A DNA stretch of 64,000 nt from contig JADCEF010000008.1 of the NCBI GenBank assembly GCA_020250445.1, forward strand, positions 36,697-100,696. Reading direction: 5' to 3'. A model generated the notes under the pieces. That model worked only from the letters and a program-made list of their open reading frames with translations. It was not told the DNA's origin and did no database searches. Shown in pieces: positions 1 to 9,723 of this stretch. Numbering within the stretch: the first letter of the stretch is position 1; each line of letters starts with the position of its first letter. A program made the translations under genes and the position numbers. Source of the stretch: Rhodobacter sp. (lineage in GTDB: Bacteria > Pseudomonadota > Alphaproteobacteria > Rhodobacterales > Rhodobacteraceae).

Positions 1-2
1 AG

Positions 3-2585
3 CTGGTGTTCGACTGGTGGGGCACGGGCCCCGGTCTGCAGGTGGCCGTGGTGGCCCGCGAAACCCTGGCCGAGGCGGAAGCTTTTGCCACGGCACACCG
101 GCTGAACCCGCTGTCCTTCGTGGCGATTCCGGGGGCAGGGCAATTCGGGGCCGAACCGTGGTTCGGACCGACAGTGCTGTCCGAAAGCCTGCTTGCCCCG
201 GGCGAGAAGGTGGACCGCGACCAGGATCCGGTCCAGATCGCCGGGCATCTGCCGCGCGCGCAAGTGCCTGAAGCAACAGCATCTGCCCGGCAGGCTGACG
301 TTTCGGTCGCCGCGGTGGATGATCCGGGACCGCTGCCTGCCGACGGGATCGCTGCAGAGGAACCGGCCAAGACGATGACGCCGCCGGATGCCGCCTTAGA
401 GGGGCTTGCGCTGTCAGAACCGCCCGATGCTGCGGATGAACCGGCAAAGGCGATGACGCCGCAGGATGCCGCCGCAGAGGCACCTGCGGCGGCAGAACCG
501 CCCGAAACCGGGGCACAGGCAGAATCTGCACCGGCAGCAGGTGATGCCCCCCGGATGGATGCCGGGACGTTGGAATCAGGGGTTGTCCAAGGCCCTGCCC
601 CCGGCACCGCCCCGGTGCAGACCATCGCTGCCGAGGTTACGGCCGACAGAATCCCGGATGAGGCCGAAAGCAGCCCGCCGGTGGAACGCGCCCCGCAGAT
701 CACCCCGGCACTACCTGCGGCAAAGACCGATGCCGTGCGCATGGCCACCGATCCCCGGCCTGGCAGGAAAGCGGTCCCGCTGCCGCGCCCCGGTGCCAGA
801 CCCCCCGCGCAAAAGGAACCGGACGCAGCCCGTATCAGCGGCGCCGGACCGGCGCGGCTGGTCTCCGTTTCGGCGGGCGGCACCTACAGCGCCAGGTCGG
901 TTGCGGCGGGCAGGGACCGGCCGGTCGAAGCGCGCGATGGTCCGGCGCGGACAGGCGCGATGATCACCGCAGCCGGGACTGCGCCGCCGCGCGAACGCAA
1001 ACTGGCGGTCGTAACAAAGCGGGAGCCTGACTCAGGCCCGGACAGCGCGCGTGCCCGGACAGCGGCAAATCCGTCAGTGGCGAAGTTCGGCACTCGGGCC
1101 GTGAGTCGCGGCAGGCCCCGGTTCCTTGGCCTGATCCTGACGGGCATCCTGCTGCTGCTGCTTGTCGCTGTTGCTGCTTGGTCGTCTTACCTCATCGCCT
1201 CGACCCTTGGCGAAGACGAGCCCGCCGTTGCGGTTGCAGCGGTCGAAGCACCGGCACCGCGTTGGGCTGCACTGGCGGCACCCGCCCTGATACGCATTCC
1301 CGCCACGACCCCCGAGGTGCTGGCATATCTGCGCGATCCGGCAGATGTCGCAAATGCCCGGGCTGCAAGGGAAGATACCGGACCGTTTGCCGCATCTTTG
1401 CCCGAATCCGTCGGCGCGACAGCGGAGGCCGTTGCGCTGCCTGTGATTGTGGCGGCAACCATGGTGCATCCGGCCACGACAGCCGTCTACCGGCGCAACC
1501 CGGGCGCGGAACCGCAGGACGAGATTCTGCTTGCAGGGATTGACCCTGTCATTCCGAAAGGCGATGTCGCGGCTCTTGCCGCGCCAGAGACCGCGACCGA
1601 CCCCGCCCCCCCGACGCAACCCGCGCCGCCGCCGTTCGGGACGCGGGATCAGGTTGATGCGGGCAGCCGGATCATGCAAACCTCGGCGGTCAGCGTGACG
1701 CCGGGGGGTGTCCTGATCATGGCCGGTCCGCCGCCGCGCACCCCGCCGCCGCGCCCCGGGGCGACGGTGCAGCCCGTGACCGACGATGCCGGGGGTATAG
1801 CGCCATTGCCTGCAGCCGCTGGCGCTGCGGGCGCTGTGCCGGCGGTCTATGCCGACCCCGCCCTGCAAGATGCAAGGCCCCGCCTGCGCCCGGCAGATCT
1901 GGTGCCGCCTGAAATCGCACTGCCGGATGGTGCAGCAGAGGTGACGGATGCTGCGGCAGGCCCTGTGAGCAGCCTCAGGCCACGCGCCCGCCCGCCCGGG
2001 CTTCTTGCCGCAGAGGCTGTGCCGCAGGCCGACAGCGCCGCCGCTCAGGCGGCCGGGGCATCGCTTGTGGCGATGGCCGGCGGGGGTGCCGCCAGTCCGC
2101 TGGCCATCGCCGTTTCCCGCAAGCCGGCCGCGCGTCCGGCGCAGCCCGATGCCGCCATCGAAGCCGCCGTTTCCGTGGCTGCCGCCGATGCCTCTCTTGT
2201 GCCCGATACGGGAATGCTTGCGCCGGCCGTGCCCGCGCCCGAGCCGCAGCCCGAGCAGGCCGCCAGGCCGGACGCAGATGACCCCGAAGCGGCAGAGATT
2301 GACGAACCCGAGATTGCGTCAGCCGCACCTTCGGTGCCGACGCGCGCGTCTGTCGCCAAACAGGCGACCTACAGGAATTCGATCAACCTGTCGAGGATCA
2401 ATCTGATCGGTGTCTATGGCAGTTCGTCCAACCGCTATGCCATGGTCCGGCAGGCCAATGGCCGCTTCGTCAGGGTCGAGGTCGGTGATCGCGTTGACGG
2501 CGGCCGTGTGGCGGCGATTTCCGAGCGCGAATTACACTACGTCAAGAACGGCACCACGCACAAGCTGGCAATGCCCAAGGGTTGA
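3..2585 (+). CDS. Large Ala/Pro-rich single-pass membrane protein, 5' end outside window
   Basis: The reading frame is open to the window edge, so the true start probably lies upstream; the GTG listed at base 6 is only the first possible start in view. The visible ~860 residues have a short ordered N-terminal piece, a long low-complexity Ala/Pro/Glu stretch, one strong transmembrane helix (about residues 372-398, rich in Leu/Ile) and a second disordered stretch. A small ordered C-terminal domain (last ~70 residues) contains the motif NLIGVYGSSSNRYAMVRQ. That C-terminal piece resembles the small all-beta domain of PilP/GspC-like secretion or pilus proteins, but I would not assign a function. 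It converges with cobT, ending 18 bp from it. Family: hypothetical proteins conserved in Rhodobacteraceae beside cobT (from memory, not searched). Confidence 0.8.
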   Translation: MVFDWWGTGPGLQVAVVARETLAEAEAFATAHRLNPLSFVAIPGAGQFGAEPWFGPTVLSESLLAPGEKVDRDQDPVQIAGHLPRAQVPEATASARQADVSVAAVDDPGPLPADGIAAEEPAKTMTPPDAALEGLALSEPPDAADEPAKAMTPQDAAAEAPAAAEPPETGAQAESAPAAGDAPRMDAGTLESGVVQGPAPGTAPVQTIAAEVTADRIPDEAESSPPVERAPQITPALPAAKTDAVRMATDPRPGRKAVPLPRPGARPPAQKEPDAARISGAGPARLVSVSAGGTYSARSVAAGRDRPVEARDGPARTGAMITAAGTAPPRERKLAVVTKREPDSGPDSARARTAANPSVAKFGTRAVSRGRPRFLGLILTGILLLLLVAVAAWSSYLIASTLGEDEPAVAVAAVEAPAPRWAALAAPALIRIPATTPEVLAYLRDPADVANARAAREDTGPFAASLPESVGATAEAVALPVIVAATMVHPATTAVYRRNPGAEPQDEILLAGIDPVIPKGDVAALAAPETATDPAPPTQPAPPPFGTRDQVDAGSRIMQTSAVSVTPGGVLIMAGPPPRTPPPRPGATVQPVTDDAGGIAPLPAAAGAAGAVPAVYADPALQDARPRLRPADLVPPEIALPDGAAEVTDAAAGPVSSLRPRARPPGLLAAEAVPQADSAAAQAAGASLVAMAGGGAASPLAIAVSRKPAARPAQPDAAIEAAVSVAAADASLVPDTGMLAPAVPAPEPQPEQAARPDADDPEAAEIDEPEIASAAPSVPTRASVAKQATYRNSINLSRINLIGVYGSSSNRYAMVRQANGRFVRVEVGDRVDGGRVAAISERELHYVKNGTTHKLAMPKG

Positions 2586-2603
2586 AGCCGGGCTGTGCCG
2601 CCC

Positions 2604-3614
2604 CTATCCGGCGGCCACGCCCGCTTCGGCAAAGGTGGCCATGCCGGAATGACAGGCGACGGCCGCCTGAACCACGCCGATCGCCAGCGCTGCGCCCGAT
2701 CCTTCGCCCAGCCGCAGCCCAAGCGACAGCAGCGGAACCTTGCCCAGCGCCTGCAGCAGGCGTCCATGGGCGCTTTCTGCGCTTTGATGGCCCGCGATGC
2801 AGTGATCCAGCGCGCCCGGCACCTCTGCCTCCAGCACGCCGGCGGCGGCGCAGCAGATGAACCCGTCCAGAATGACCGGAATGCGTTCGGTCCGGGCGCG
2901 GGCAATCGCCCCCGTCATGGCGGCAATCTCGCGCCCGCCAAGGCGGCGCAGCGCCTCCAGCGGGGTGGACCCGGCGTGCAGGGCGATGCCATCGGCGACT
3001 GCTTGCGTCTTCAGCGCCAGACCGGCGTCATCGACACCGGTCCCGCGCCCGGTCCAGTCTGCGGCAGCGCCACCGAACAGGGCACAGGCAAGGGCGGCGG
3101 CAGAGGTGGTGTTGCCGATGCCCATCTCGCCCGTCACCAGAAGATCGGCGGCCGGATCGACCGCGTTCCAGCCTGCGGCGAGGGATGCAACGACTTCGGC
3201 CCCGGTCATCGCCGCCTCTGCGGTGAAATCGGCAACGGGCCGGTCAAGGTCCAGCGCATGCACTTCCATCCGCGCCCCGAAGGTGCGGGCAAGCTGGTTG
3301 ATCGCCGCCCCGCCTGCGCGGAAGTTTGCCACCATCTGCCCTGTGACCTCTGCCGGAAATGCCGAAACCCTGCGCGCGGTGATGCCGTGATTGCCGGCAA
3401 AGACCAGGACCAGGGGGTGATCAATGCGCGGTTGCGCCCGGCCTTGCCAGGCGGCGACCCACTGCGCCACCTCCTCCAGCCGGCCAAGAGAGCCGGCGGG
3501 CTTGGTCAGTACCGCGTCGCGTGCCAGCGCCTGCGCCCGCGCCGCCGCATCCGGTTGGGGAAGCGTTTGCAGAAGGCTGCGAAAGGCGTCAAGGCTGGCA
3601 AAGGGGGCAGGCAT
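2604..3614 (-). CDS. cobT: Nicotinate-nucleotide--dimethylbenzimidazole phosphoribosyltransferase
   Basis: Makes alpha-ribazole phosphate from nicotinate mononucleotide and dimethylbenzimidazole, the lower-ligand step of cobalamin synthesis. The 336 residues match the usual family length. Visible family motifs are [10 protein letters not shown] near residue 40, the [10 protein letters not shown] segment in the middle and [12 protein letters not shown] near the C-terminus, which carries the catalytic glutamate of the family. It is divergent from cobS with 81 bp between the start codons, so the two lower-ligand genes probably share a control region. I saw no cobalamin riboswitch in that gap; it is too short to hold one. 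Confidence 0.96.
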   Translation of the reverse strand: MPAPFASLDAFRSLLQTLPQPDAAARAQALARDAVLTKPAGSLGRLEEVAQWVAAWQGRAQPRIDHPLVLVFAGNHGITARRVSAFPAEVTGQMVANFRAGGAAINQLARTFGARMEVHALDLDRPVADFTAEAAMTGAEVVASLAAGWNAVDPAADLLVTGEMGIGNTTSAAALACALFGGAAADWTGRGTGVDDAGLALKTQAVADGIALHAGSTPLEALRRLGGREIAAMTGAIARARTERIPVILDGFICCAAAGVLEAEVPGALDHCIAGHQSAESAHGRLLQALGKVPLLSLGLRLGEGSGAALAIGVVQAAVACHSGMATFAEAGVAAG

Positions 3615-3695
3615 GACGATATCCCTGATTGTGTTCCGGCGCGGGCCTGATTAGCGGTTGGCGGCGGCGGGGACCAGCACGGAAGGGGCATTCCT

Positions 3696-4469
3696 GTGAC
3701 AAGGCGCGACAGTTGGCGGCCGCAGGTCTTTGATGTTCTTGCCGCGCTCGGGCTGCTGACCCGCCTGCCGCTGGATCTGGACGGCGCGCGGGCACAGGCG
3801 CGGGGCGCAGCGGCGGCCTGGGCCTGGCCGCTTGCCGGGGTGGCCGTGGGCCTGCTTGGTGCCGCATCGGGCGGGCTTGCGCTGTGGCTGGGTGTGGCAC
3901 CGGGGGCGGCGGCGGCAATTGCGATTGCCGCCCAGATCTTTGTGACGGGTGCCCTGCATGAGGACGGCCTTGCCGACAGCGCCGACGGACTGTGGGGCGG
4001 ATGGAACAAAGAGCGGCGGCTGGCAATCATGAAGGACAGCCGGATCGGAACCTTTGGGGTGCTGGCGCTTGTGCTGGTGACGCTGCTGCGCTGGGTGGCA
4101 CTGGCCGGGCTGTTTGCCGCCGGCACGCCCTGGGGCGCGCTGGCAGCGGCGGGGGCGCTGTCGCGCGTGCCGATGGCGGTGCTGACGGCAGCCCTGCCCA
4201 ATGCGCGCGGATCAGGCCTGGCACACAGCGTCGGTCGCCCCGAAGGGGCGGTTGTTGCCCTGTCCTGCGCCACGGGCCTGATGTGCGGGTTTCTTTCCCT
4301 GGGACCCGCGGCGTTCGGCGCCGCCTTTTGGGTGGGGGGTGTATGCCTTGCCGTCGGCCTTGTGGCCCGGGCCAAAATTGGCGGTCAGACCGGCGACATT
4401 CTGGGCGCATCGCAGCAGATATCCGAGGCCGTCGTGCTGACCCTGATTGCGGCAAGCCTTCGGCCATGA
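3696..4469 (+). CDS. cobS: Adenosylcobinamide-GDP ribazoletransferase
   Basis: Integral membrane enzyme that joins adenosylcobinamide-GDP to alpha-ribazole (phosphate), the last step of the nucleotide loop pathway, and so uses the product line of the divergent cobT. It has 257 residues and several hydrophobic helices. The metal/substrate motif HEDGLADSADGLWGG sits near residue 85 and KDSRIGTFG follows. The start is a GTG with a GGAAGGGG Shine-Dalgarno a few bases upstream. It ends 6 bp before a bidirectional hairpin terminator shared with carD. Called cobV in some alphaproteobacterial nomenclatures. Confidence 0.95.
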   Translation: MTRRDSWRPQVFDVLAALGLLTRLPLDLDGARAQARGAAAAWAWPLAGVAVGLLGAASGGLALWLGVAPGAAAAIAIAAQIFVTGALHEDGLADSADGLWGGWNKERRLAIMKDSRIGTFGVLALVLVTLLRWVALAGLFAAGTPWGALAAAGALSRVPMAVLTAALPNARGSGLAHSVGRPEGAVVALSCATGLMCGFLSLGPAAFGAAFWVGGVCLAVGLVARAKIGGQTGDILGASQQISEAVVLTLIAASLRP

Positions 4470-4500
4470 AAAAACCGCAGCGGCAAGGCTGCGGCTTTTC
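4469..4500. terminator. Bidirectional intrinsic terminator between cobS and carD
   Basis: A perfect 7-bp stem (CCGCAGC/GCTGCGG) with a 6-nt loop is preceded by six A residues and followed by CTTTT, so it works as a rho-independent terminator read from either side. It separates the convergent cobS and carD genes. Confidence 0.85.
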
Positions 4501-4518
4501 CCACTTGCATCAGATCAA

Positions 4519-5028
4519 TCAGGCGGCGCGCGATACCAGGACATCGTCCACGGTCTTGGCGGCCCCGGCCTCGTCCACACCGCTGACGGCGGCCACCTCG
4601 CGGGTCAGGCGTTCCAGGGCGGCCTCGTAAAGCTGACGCTCGGAATAGCTTTGCTCGCGCTGGTCATCGGTGCGGTGCAGGTCACGGACCACTTCCGCGA
4701 TCGACAGCAGGTCGCCCGAATTGATCTTCTGTTCATATTCCTGCGCCCGGCGCGACCACATCGCACGCTTGACCTTGGCCCTGCCCTTGAGGGTATCCAG
4801 CGCCTTGGTCACGACATCGGGCGACGAAAGCTGACGCATGCCGATTTCGGTTGCCTTGTGGGTGGGCACCCGCAGGGTCATCTTGTCCTTTTCAAAAGAG
4901 ATGACGAAAAGTTCCAGGGTCAGTCCCGCGATCTCCTGTTCTTCGATCGAAATGATCCGGCCGACGCCATGCGCCGGGTAAACCACGAATTCGTTCGGGC
5001 GGAATTCAGCTTTCTTGGACTTGGTCAT
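4519..5028 (-). CDS. carD: CarD family transcriptional regulator
   Basis: An RNA polymerase-binding regulator of 169 residues. The N-terminal Tudor-like CarD/TRCF RNAP-interaction domain is visible (FVVYPAHGVGRI near residue 14, then a beta-rich stretch to ~70). A helical DNA-binding C-terminal part follows, with a conserved Trp (AMWSRRAQEYEQKI). In this family CarD stabilises open promoter complexes, notably at rRNA and housekeeping promoters. It has its own upstream region of about 290 bp with a good sigma-70 type promoter. Confidence 0.93.
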   Translation of the reverse strand: MTKSKKAEFRPNEFVVYPAHGVGRIISIEEQEIAGLTLELFVISFEKDKMTLRVPTHKATEIGMRQLSSPDVVTKALDTLKGRAKVKRAMWSRRAQEYEQKINSGDLLSIAEVVRDLHRTDDQREQSYSERQLYEAALERLTREVAAVSGVDEAGAAKTVDDVLVSRAA

Positions 5029-5188
5029 TCAGGTCGCTTCCTAAAGGGCACATCCATCATCCGACGACAATTTCCCTTGCCGGGGCTGCGCGCCCCGGTG
5101 AAAGAGAATATGGCAGTCGCAGGAAATCCTGCCCCCGGAGCCGCCGGTCCAAGGCCAGTGTCAGGCTTTCGTGCACGTTTATCTGGGA

Positions 5189-5217
5189 TATATAGCACGG
5201 ATTCGCCCGGATTCCAA
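5189..5217 (-). promoter_or_regulatory. Candidate sigma-70 promoter of carD
   Basis: Read on the minus strand there is TTGGAA, 17 bp, then TATATA, about 160 bp upstream of the carD start codon. The spacing is ideal and the -10 lies in an AT-rich island in otherwise GC-rich DNA. This implies a 5' leader of about 150 nt; I saw no obvious known riboswitch in it. Confidence 0.5.
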
Positions 5218-5321
5218 CGGTGCCAGACCGCCATAAACAGCGGAATCCCGCAGGAAAGTTCCACGGATTAAGGATTTCTTGCATCCGGGCCCGGTTGCCG
5301 CGCGAATCGCCTGCACAGACG

Positions 5322-5660
5322 TCAGCCGCCCAGCCCGGGTGCCTCGGAAAAGTGTGTCTCAAGCTTGCCGGGCTTGCCGTCCATCGCATCGGCGCCGGGC
5401 AGGGGGTCTTTGCGCGTCACGATGACAGGCCAAGCTTCGGAATACTTGCGGTTGAACGCAACCCATCTTTCCGTGTCCGGCTCCGTATCCGGCCGGATGG
5501 CGTCCGGCGGACATTCCGGTTCGCACACGCCACAGTCGATGCATTCATCCGGATGAATGACGAGCATGTTCTCGCCCTCGTAAAAGCAGTCGACCGGGCA
5601 AACCTCGACACAGTCGGTATACTTGCAGGCGATGCAGTTGTCCGTCACCACATAAGTCAT
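5322..5660 (-). CDS. fdxA: 7Fe ferredoxin FdxA
   Basis: A 112-residue electron carrier with one [3Fe-4S] and one [4Fe-4S] cluster. The cysteine pattern [18 protein letters not shown] is followed by [12 protein letters not shown], which is the FdxA arrangement. The ORF track starts nine codons earlier; I prefer the internal ATG because FdxA proteins begin MTYVVT(D/E)NC and a GAGGG sequence lies upstream. The position between carD and the S4/helicase pair is the common Rhodobacteraceae order. Confidence 0.95.
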   Translation of the reverse strand: MTYVVTDNCIACKYTDCVEVCPVDCFYEGENMLVIHPDECIDCGVCEPECPPDAIRPDTEPDTERWVAFNRKYSEAWPVIVTRKDPLPGADAMDGKPGKLETHFSEAPGLGG

Positions 5661-5714
5661 CGCAGGCCCAGGCTCCCTCGCAGTCACCGCGCTTTGCTAG
5701 AGCAGGTTTCTGCA

Positions 5715-6017
5715 TCATTCAAGCGGTGACGATGCCGCAACGTGTGGCAGATCAAGGTCAAGGTACAACTTCTGCGCCTCGGGGGCGGAGCCGCGCCGGG
5801 GCGCGGTCTGCAGGATGCGGATCAGCCGGATTGCGGCCCCCTGCGGAAAGGTCAGCGTATCGCCCGCGCCAACGGCATGGGCGGGCTTTGCCGTGCGCGT
5901 TCCATTCACGCGGACATGGCCTGCGGCAACCTCGGCGGTGGCAAGGCTGCGTGTCCTGAAAAAACGCGCGTGCCACAGCCATTTGTCCAGCCGGACGGTC
6001 ACGCGCGGGCCGGTCAC
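5715..6017 (-). CDS. S4-domain RNA-binding protein, Hsp15-like
   Basis: A small basic protein of 100 residues with an S4 RNA-binding fold at the N-terminus (RLDKWLWHARFFRTRSLAT, then GHVRVNG). Members of this family bind stalled 50S subunits carrying nascent chains (Hsp15/HslR). It starts with GTG 15 bp after the stop codon of the helicase gene, so it is almost certainly co-transcribed with it. Confidence 0.88.
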   Translation of the reverse strand: MTGPRVTVRLDKWLWHARFFRTRSLATAEVAAGHVRVNGTRTAKPAHAVGAGDTLTFPQGAAIRLIRILQTAPRRGSAPEAQKLYLDLDLPHVAASSPLE

Positions 6018-6032
6018 GCCACCCGCCCCCGG

Positions 6033-9000
6033 TCAGATCCGGGTCCTGAGTGCCGCAAGAACGGCAAAGGGGCTGTCCGGATCAACCTTCTGCTCGCGCG
6101 GGGGGCGCGCCTCGAACACCTTGGGCTGGGCGTCGCGCGGGCGATCAGAACGTTCGGGGCGGTCGGGGCGGTCGTCCCGGTCAGCGGGCTTGCCGCCTTT
6201 TGGCCTGGGCTTGCCCTTGAAACCGTCGCCACGCCCGCGCGGGCCGTCCTTCTGCCGCTCGCCGCCCCCGGGACGGTCATTGCGGGGGCGGTCTGGGCGT
6301 GACGGGCGATCCCCCGCCGTGGCCGGTGCCGCCGCATCTTCCTGCGCCGTCGCCGGTGCCGGGGCGGCGGACTTCGGGCCATGTCCGCGCGCTTCCGGGC
6401 GCGCGCGCCGGGGGCCACGGCTTTCGCCGCCGCGCGCGCGCGGTGCCCAGACGAAGGTGTAGAAGCTTTCCATTTCCACCGCCGTTGCCGGGGCGGCATC
6501 TGCCTTACCGGGGGGCGGCGCAGCATCAGGCGCGGGAACATCTGCCCCGGCCCCATGCGGGGCCGTCGGCCCGGCGTCTGCCGCAGGCGGTGCGGCACCT
6601 GCATCGGGACCCGCAGGATCGGGCGCAACCCCTGCGGCACCTTCGGCAGGCACATCCGCAGCAGCCGAGGGTGCGGGCACCGCAGCGGCCGCCTCGGGCC
6701 TGACTTTCGGTCGTTCCGACCTGTCGCCGCGATAGCCAAGCCCCGCCATCAGATCGGCGAACTGATCCAGGGTCATGCCGGTGATCGACAGCATCTCGGG
6801 TGTCGCCTCAAACCCTGCGCGGCTGTCCTTTGCGCGCAGCAGGTCTGCCAGCCGTTCCAGCATGTCGATCCGGATCGCGCGGCTGCCCGCCGGGTGATAG
6901 CCCGCCAGCGTGTAGTGAGTCTTCGGAACCTCTGTCAGGTAAGGGATCGTCACCAGGCCGGGCGGCGGGCTTTCGGGAAACTCGTGCAGCCCCTTCGCCA
7001 GCGACCACAGCACCAGGCGCAGCCGCGTCGGCGCGGGCTTGAGCAGCGGCGGCAGGAAAATCGTGAACTGGCCAAAGCGCACGCCATGCCGGCGCAGAAC
7101 CGCGCGCATTTCCTGGTCAAGCGATTTCACATCACCCGCCACCTCATCGCGCGGCAAGATGCCCATGCCTTCGACAAGACGGAAGGCAAGACCACGGGCC
7201 AGACCCTGGATGGAATCGTCCCGGCCCATCGCCAGAAGCGGTTCGAACTGTGTGGCCACCTTGCGGTCGATGAAATGCTGCAGGCGGCGACGAACCTTGT
7301 CGGCCACGTCGAACCCGGCCTCTTCATCGACAAAGGCTTCGACCTGCGGCTTCATCGCTTCGGCCCCGGCAATCAGCTTGCCCACGACCGAGGACCCCCA
7401 CATCAGGCCGCCCTGTTCGGTGAAATCAAGCTCGGTATCCGGCGCGTTGTAAAAGCGGTCTGCGCGCAGATGGAATTCCGGTTTCAGCGCCTCGTAGGCC
7501 GCCTGACGCAGTGTGCGCGCCCCGTCGGGCGAGGCCGACGCATCCTGACGAAAACGGAACCCTTCCAGACGGCCCGCGAATTCGCCTTCCACCGCCACTT
7601 CGCCCTTGTCGTTCACCTCGGCCACAAGGCTCTCCTTCTGTTTCAACCGGCGCAAGAGCACACTGGTGCGCCGGTCTACAAATCTTTGGGTCAGGCGGGC
7701 GTGCAGCGCGTCCGACAAGCGGTCTTCTACCGCGCGGGTCCCGTCACGCCAATGGCTTTCATCAGCGACCCATCCCTTGCGCTGCGCGACATATGTCCAG
7801 GTGCGGATATAGGCCAGACGTTTCGAAAGGGCGTCGATATCGCCGTCGGTCTTGTCGATGCGGGCGATGTTTGCGGCAAACCAGTCGGTCGGCACCTGCC
7901 CCTTGTCGGCAAGAAAGCCGAAGATGCGCGCAAGCAGCCCCGCATGTTCGCCTTCGGAAATTGACCGGAAGTCGGGAATGCGGCAGACATCCCACAGCAG
8001 CCGTACCGTCTGGGGGCCGCGCAGCCTGTCGCGGATCTCGGGCATCGCGGACAGGGCTTTCAGCGCCAGCACATCATCGCTGTCACGCGCCCGCGTCAGC
8101 CAGTCGTTCGAAGTGGGTGCCTCAAGGCTGCCGATCAGCCGCTCGGGCGTGCCGAAATCCGGGACATCGTTGCGCCAGTGCAGTTTCCTGACCGGTGCGA
8201 AGCGGTGGTTTTCGATGGCATCGATCAGCTCTTCGTCAAAGGGGCGCGCCTCGCCCGTGACACCGAAAGACCCGTTGTCGGTATGCCGCCCCGCCCGGCC
8301 GGCGATCTGGCCGATCTCGTGGGGGAACAGCGGGCGCATGCGGCGGCCGTCAAACTTGGCCGTCGCGGCAAAGGCGACGTGCCGGATATCCAGATTAAGC
8401 CCCATGCCGATGGCATCGGTGGCCACCAGATAGTCGACATCCCCGTTCTGATAAAGCGCCACCTGAGCATTGCGGGTGCGCGGCGAAAGCGCCCCCATGA
8501 CCACGGCGCAACCGCCCTTCTGGCGGCGGATCAGTTCGGCGATCGCATAGACATTCTCAACCGAAAAGCCGACGATCGCACTGCGCGGCGGCATGCGGCT
8601 TATCTTTTTTGAACCTGCCCAGCTGAGGTGCGACAAACGGTCCCGTTTGACGAAGGTCGCGTTCGGGACCAGCGCCGCAATCGCGCCGCGCATCGACTCG
8701 GACCCTAGAAACAGCGTCTCGTGCAGCCCGCGCGCCTTCAGCAGGCGGTTGGTAAAGACATGGCCCCGCTCGGGGTCTGCGCAAAGCTGTATCTCGTCGA
8801 TGGCGACGAAATCCGCCCCGATTTCCAGCGGCATCGCCTCGACGGTGCAGACCCAGTACTGGGTGCGGTCGGGGACGATGCGTTCTTCGCCGGTGACCAG
8901 CGCCACCACAGACGGCCCGCGCGCCACGACGATGCGGTCATAGACCTCACGCGCAAGCAGACGCAGCGGCAGGCCGATCACCCCGGTGCGGTGCGCCAGC

Positions 9001-9077
9001 ATCCGTTCGATGGCATAATGAGTCTTGCCCGTATTCGTCGGGCCAAGGACCGCGACGACCCTCGCTGATGCGCGCAT
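6033..9077 (-). CDS. SUV3-like superfamily 2 RNA helicase with a long disordered tail
   Basis: The first ~700 residues form an ATP-dependent helicase of the mitochondrial SUV3 degradosome type. Walker A GPTNTGKTH lies at residues 12-20 and the DEIQ box at about 94-97. The C-terminal RecA lobe carries the HEIGQIAGRAGRH motif. The SUV3 C-terminal region follows. The last ~250 residues are Ala/Pro-rich, then Arg/Gly/Asp repeats (RDDRPDRPERSDRPRD-like), a composition seen in RNA-binding tails. It is the lead gene of a two-gene unit with the S4 protein; both point to RNA handling. The length of 1014 residues is near that of other Rhodobacteraceae members. Confidence 0.93.
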   Translation of the reverse strand: MRASARVVAVLGPTNTGKTHYAIERMLAHRTGVIGLPLRLLAREVYDRIVVARGPSVVALVTGEERIVPDRTQYWVCTVEAMPLEIGADFVAIDEIQLCADPERGHVFTNRLLKARGLHETLFLGSESMRGAIAALVPNATFVKRDRLSHLSWAGSKKISRMPPRSAIVGFSVENVYAIAELIRRQKGGCAVVMGALSPRTRNAQVALYQNGDVDYLVATDAIGMGLNLDIRHVAFAATAKFDGRRMRPLFPHEIGQIAGRAGRHTDNGSFGVTGEARPFDEELIDAIENHRFAPVRKLHWRNDVPDFGTPERLIGSLEAPTSNDWLTRARDSDDVLALKALSAMPEIRDRLRGPQTVRLLWDVCRIPDFRSISEGEHAGLLARIFGFLADKGQVPTDWFAANIARIDKTDGDIDALSKRLAYIRTWTYVAQRKGWVADESHWRDGTRAVEDRLSDALHARLTQRFVDRRTSVLLRRLKQKESLVAEVNDKGEVAVEGEFAGRLEGFRFRQDASASPDGARTLRQAAYEALKPEFHLRADRFYNAPDTELDFTEQGGLMWGSSVVGKLIAGAEAMKPQVEAFVDEEAGFDVADKVRRRLQHFIDRKVATQFEPLLAMGRDDSIQGLARGLAFRLVEGMGILPRDEVAGDVKSLDQEMRAVLRRHGVRFGQFTIFLPPLLKPAPTRLRLVLWSLAKGLHEFPESPPPGLVTIPYLTEVPKTHYTLAGYHPAGSRAIRIDMLERLADLLRAKDSRAGFEATPEMLSITGMTLDQFADLMAGLGYRGDRSERPKVRPEAAAAVPAPSAAADVPAEGAAGVAPDPAGPDAGAAPPAADAGPTAPHGAGADVPAPDAAPPPGKADAAPATAVEMESFYTFVWAPRARGGESRGPRRARPEARGHGPKSAAPAPATAQEDAAAPATAGDRPSRPDRPRNDRPGGGERQKDGPRGRGDGFKGKPRPKGGKPADRDDRPDRPERSDRPRDAQPKVFEARPPREQKVDPDSPFAVLAALRTRI

Positions 9078-9095
9078 GGGCCTGGTGCCTGTTCG

Positions 9096-9656
9096 TTAAA
9101 GTTCCTGCCCGGCCGCTTCGGCCTGAAGCCGTTCCACCGATGCTTTTACGCCCTGAAGCTGGGGATGTATAGCAAGAGCCGCCTTATAGGCGGCAAGGGC
9201 ACCTTCGTTGTCGCCAAGCTCTTCAAGGATCATCCCAAGCCCCGACAAAGCCCCGAAGTGACGGGGATTGAGGGTCAGCGTCTTGCCGATATCCGTGATC
9301 GAGGGGCCGTATTCCCCCGCCTGGAAATAGGCGGTTGCCAGCGCGTTCCAGCCTTCCGCAAAGTCAGGCGCATGGTCTGTCAGGGCGGTCAGATGTTCGA
9401 TGGCAGCCTGCGGATCGCCCTCGCGCAGGGCGGTGCGGCCGCGTTCCAGCAAAAGGTCCATTGCTGCAGAGCCGGATTTGGACCATTCCGCCACGATTTC
9501 CCGTTCGATCCGCTGTGCCGAGGCTTCATCAGCCGTCGACAGCGCGATGAACAGCTCGTCCAGCTTTGGTGTCTGCGCCACCGACGGGCCGCAAAGCGGC
9601 ACGATCAGCAAAAATGCCGCAACGATCCGATTGCAGAGCCATGTTCGCGCTTTCAT
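9096..9656 (-). CDS. Exported tetratricopeptide repeat protein
   Basis: 186 residues with a Sec signal peptide (charged start, hydrophobic IVAAFLLIVPLCG, cleavage near VAQ-TP). About three TPR units follow, seen in repeated patterns such as GWNALATAYFQAGEYGPSI and LSGLGMILEELGDNEGALAAYKAAL. Probably a periplasmic protein-interaction module; no specific partner can be named. It lies 18 bp downstream of the helicase start, in the same direction, and is the upstream gene of that row. Confidence 0.85.
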   Translation of the reverse strand: MKARTWLCNRIVAAFLLIVPLCGPSVAQTPKLDELFIALSTADEASAQRIEREIVAEWSKSGSAAMDLLLERGRTALREGDPQAAIEHLTALTDHAPDFAEGWNALATAYFQAGEYGPSITDIGKTLTLNPRHFGALSGLGMILEELGDNEGALAAYKAALAIHPQLQGVKASVERLQAEAAGQEL

Positions 9657-9723
9657 AACGTCGCCACTCTAGCGCACGGCGGGAGAAGGTCCATATCCCG
9701 CACAATCACAATCGGAGGATCGC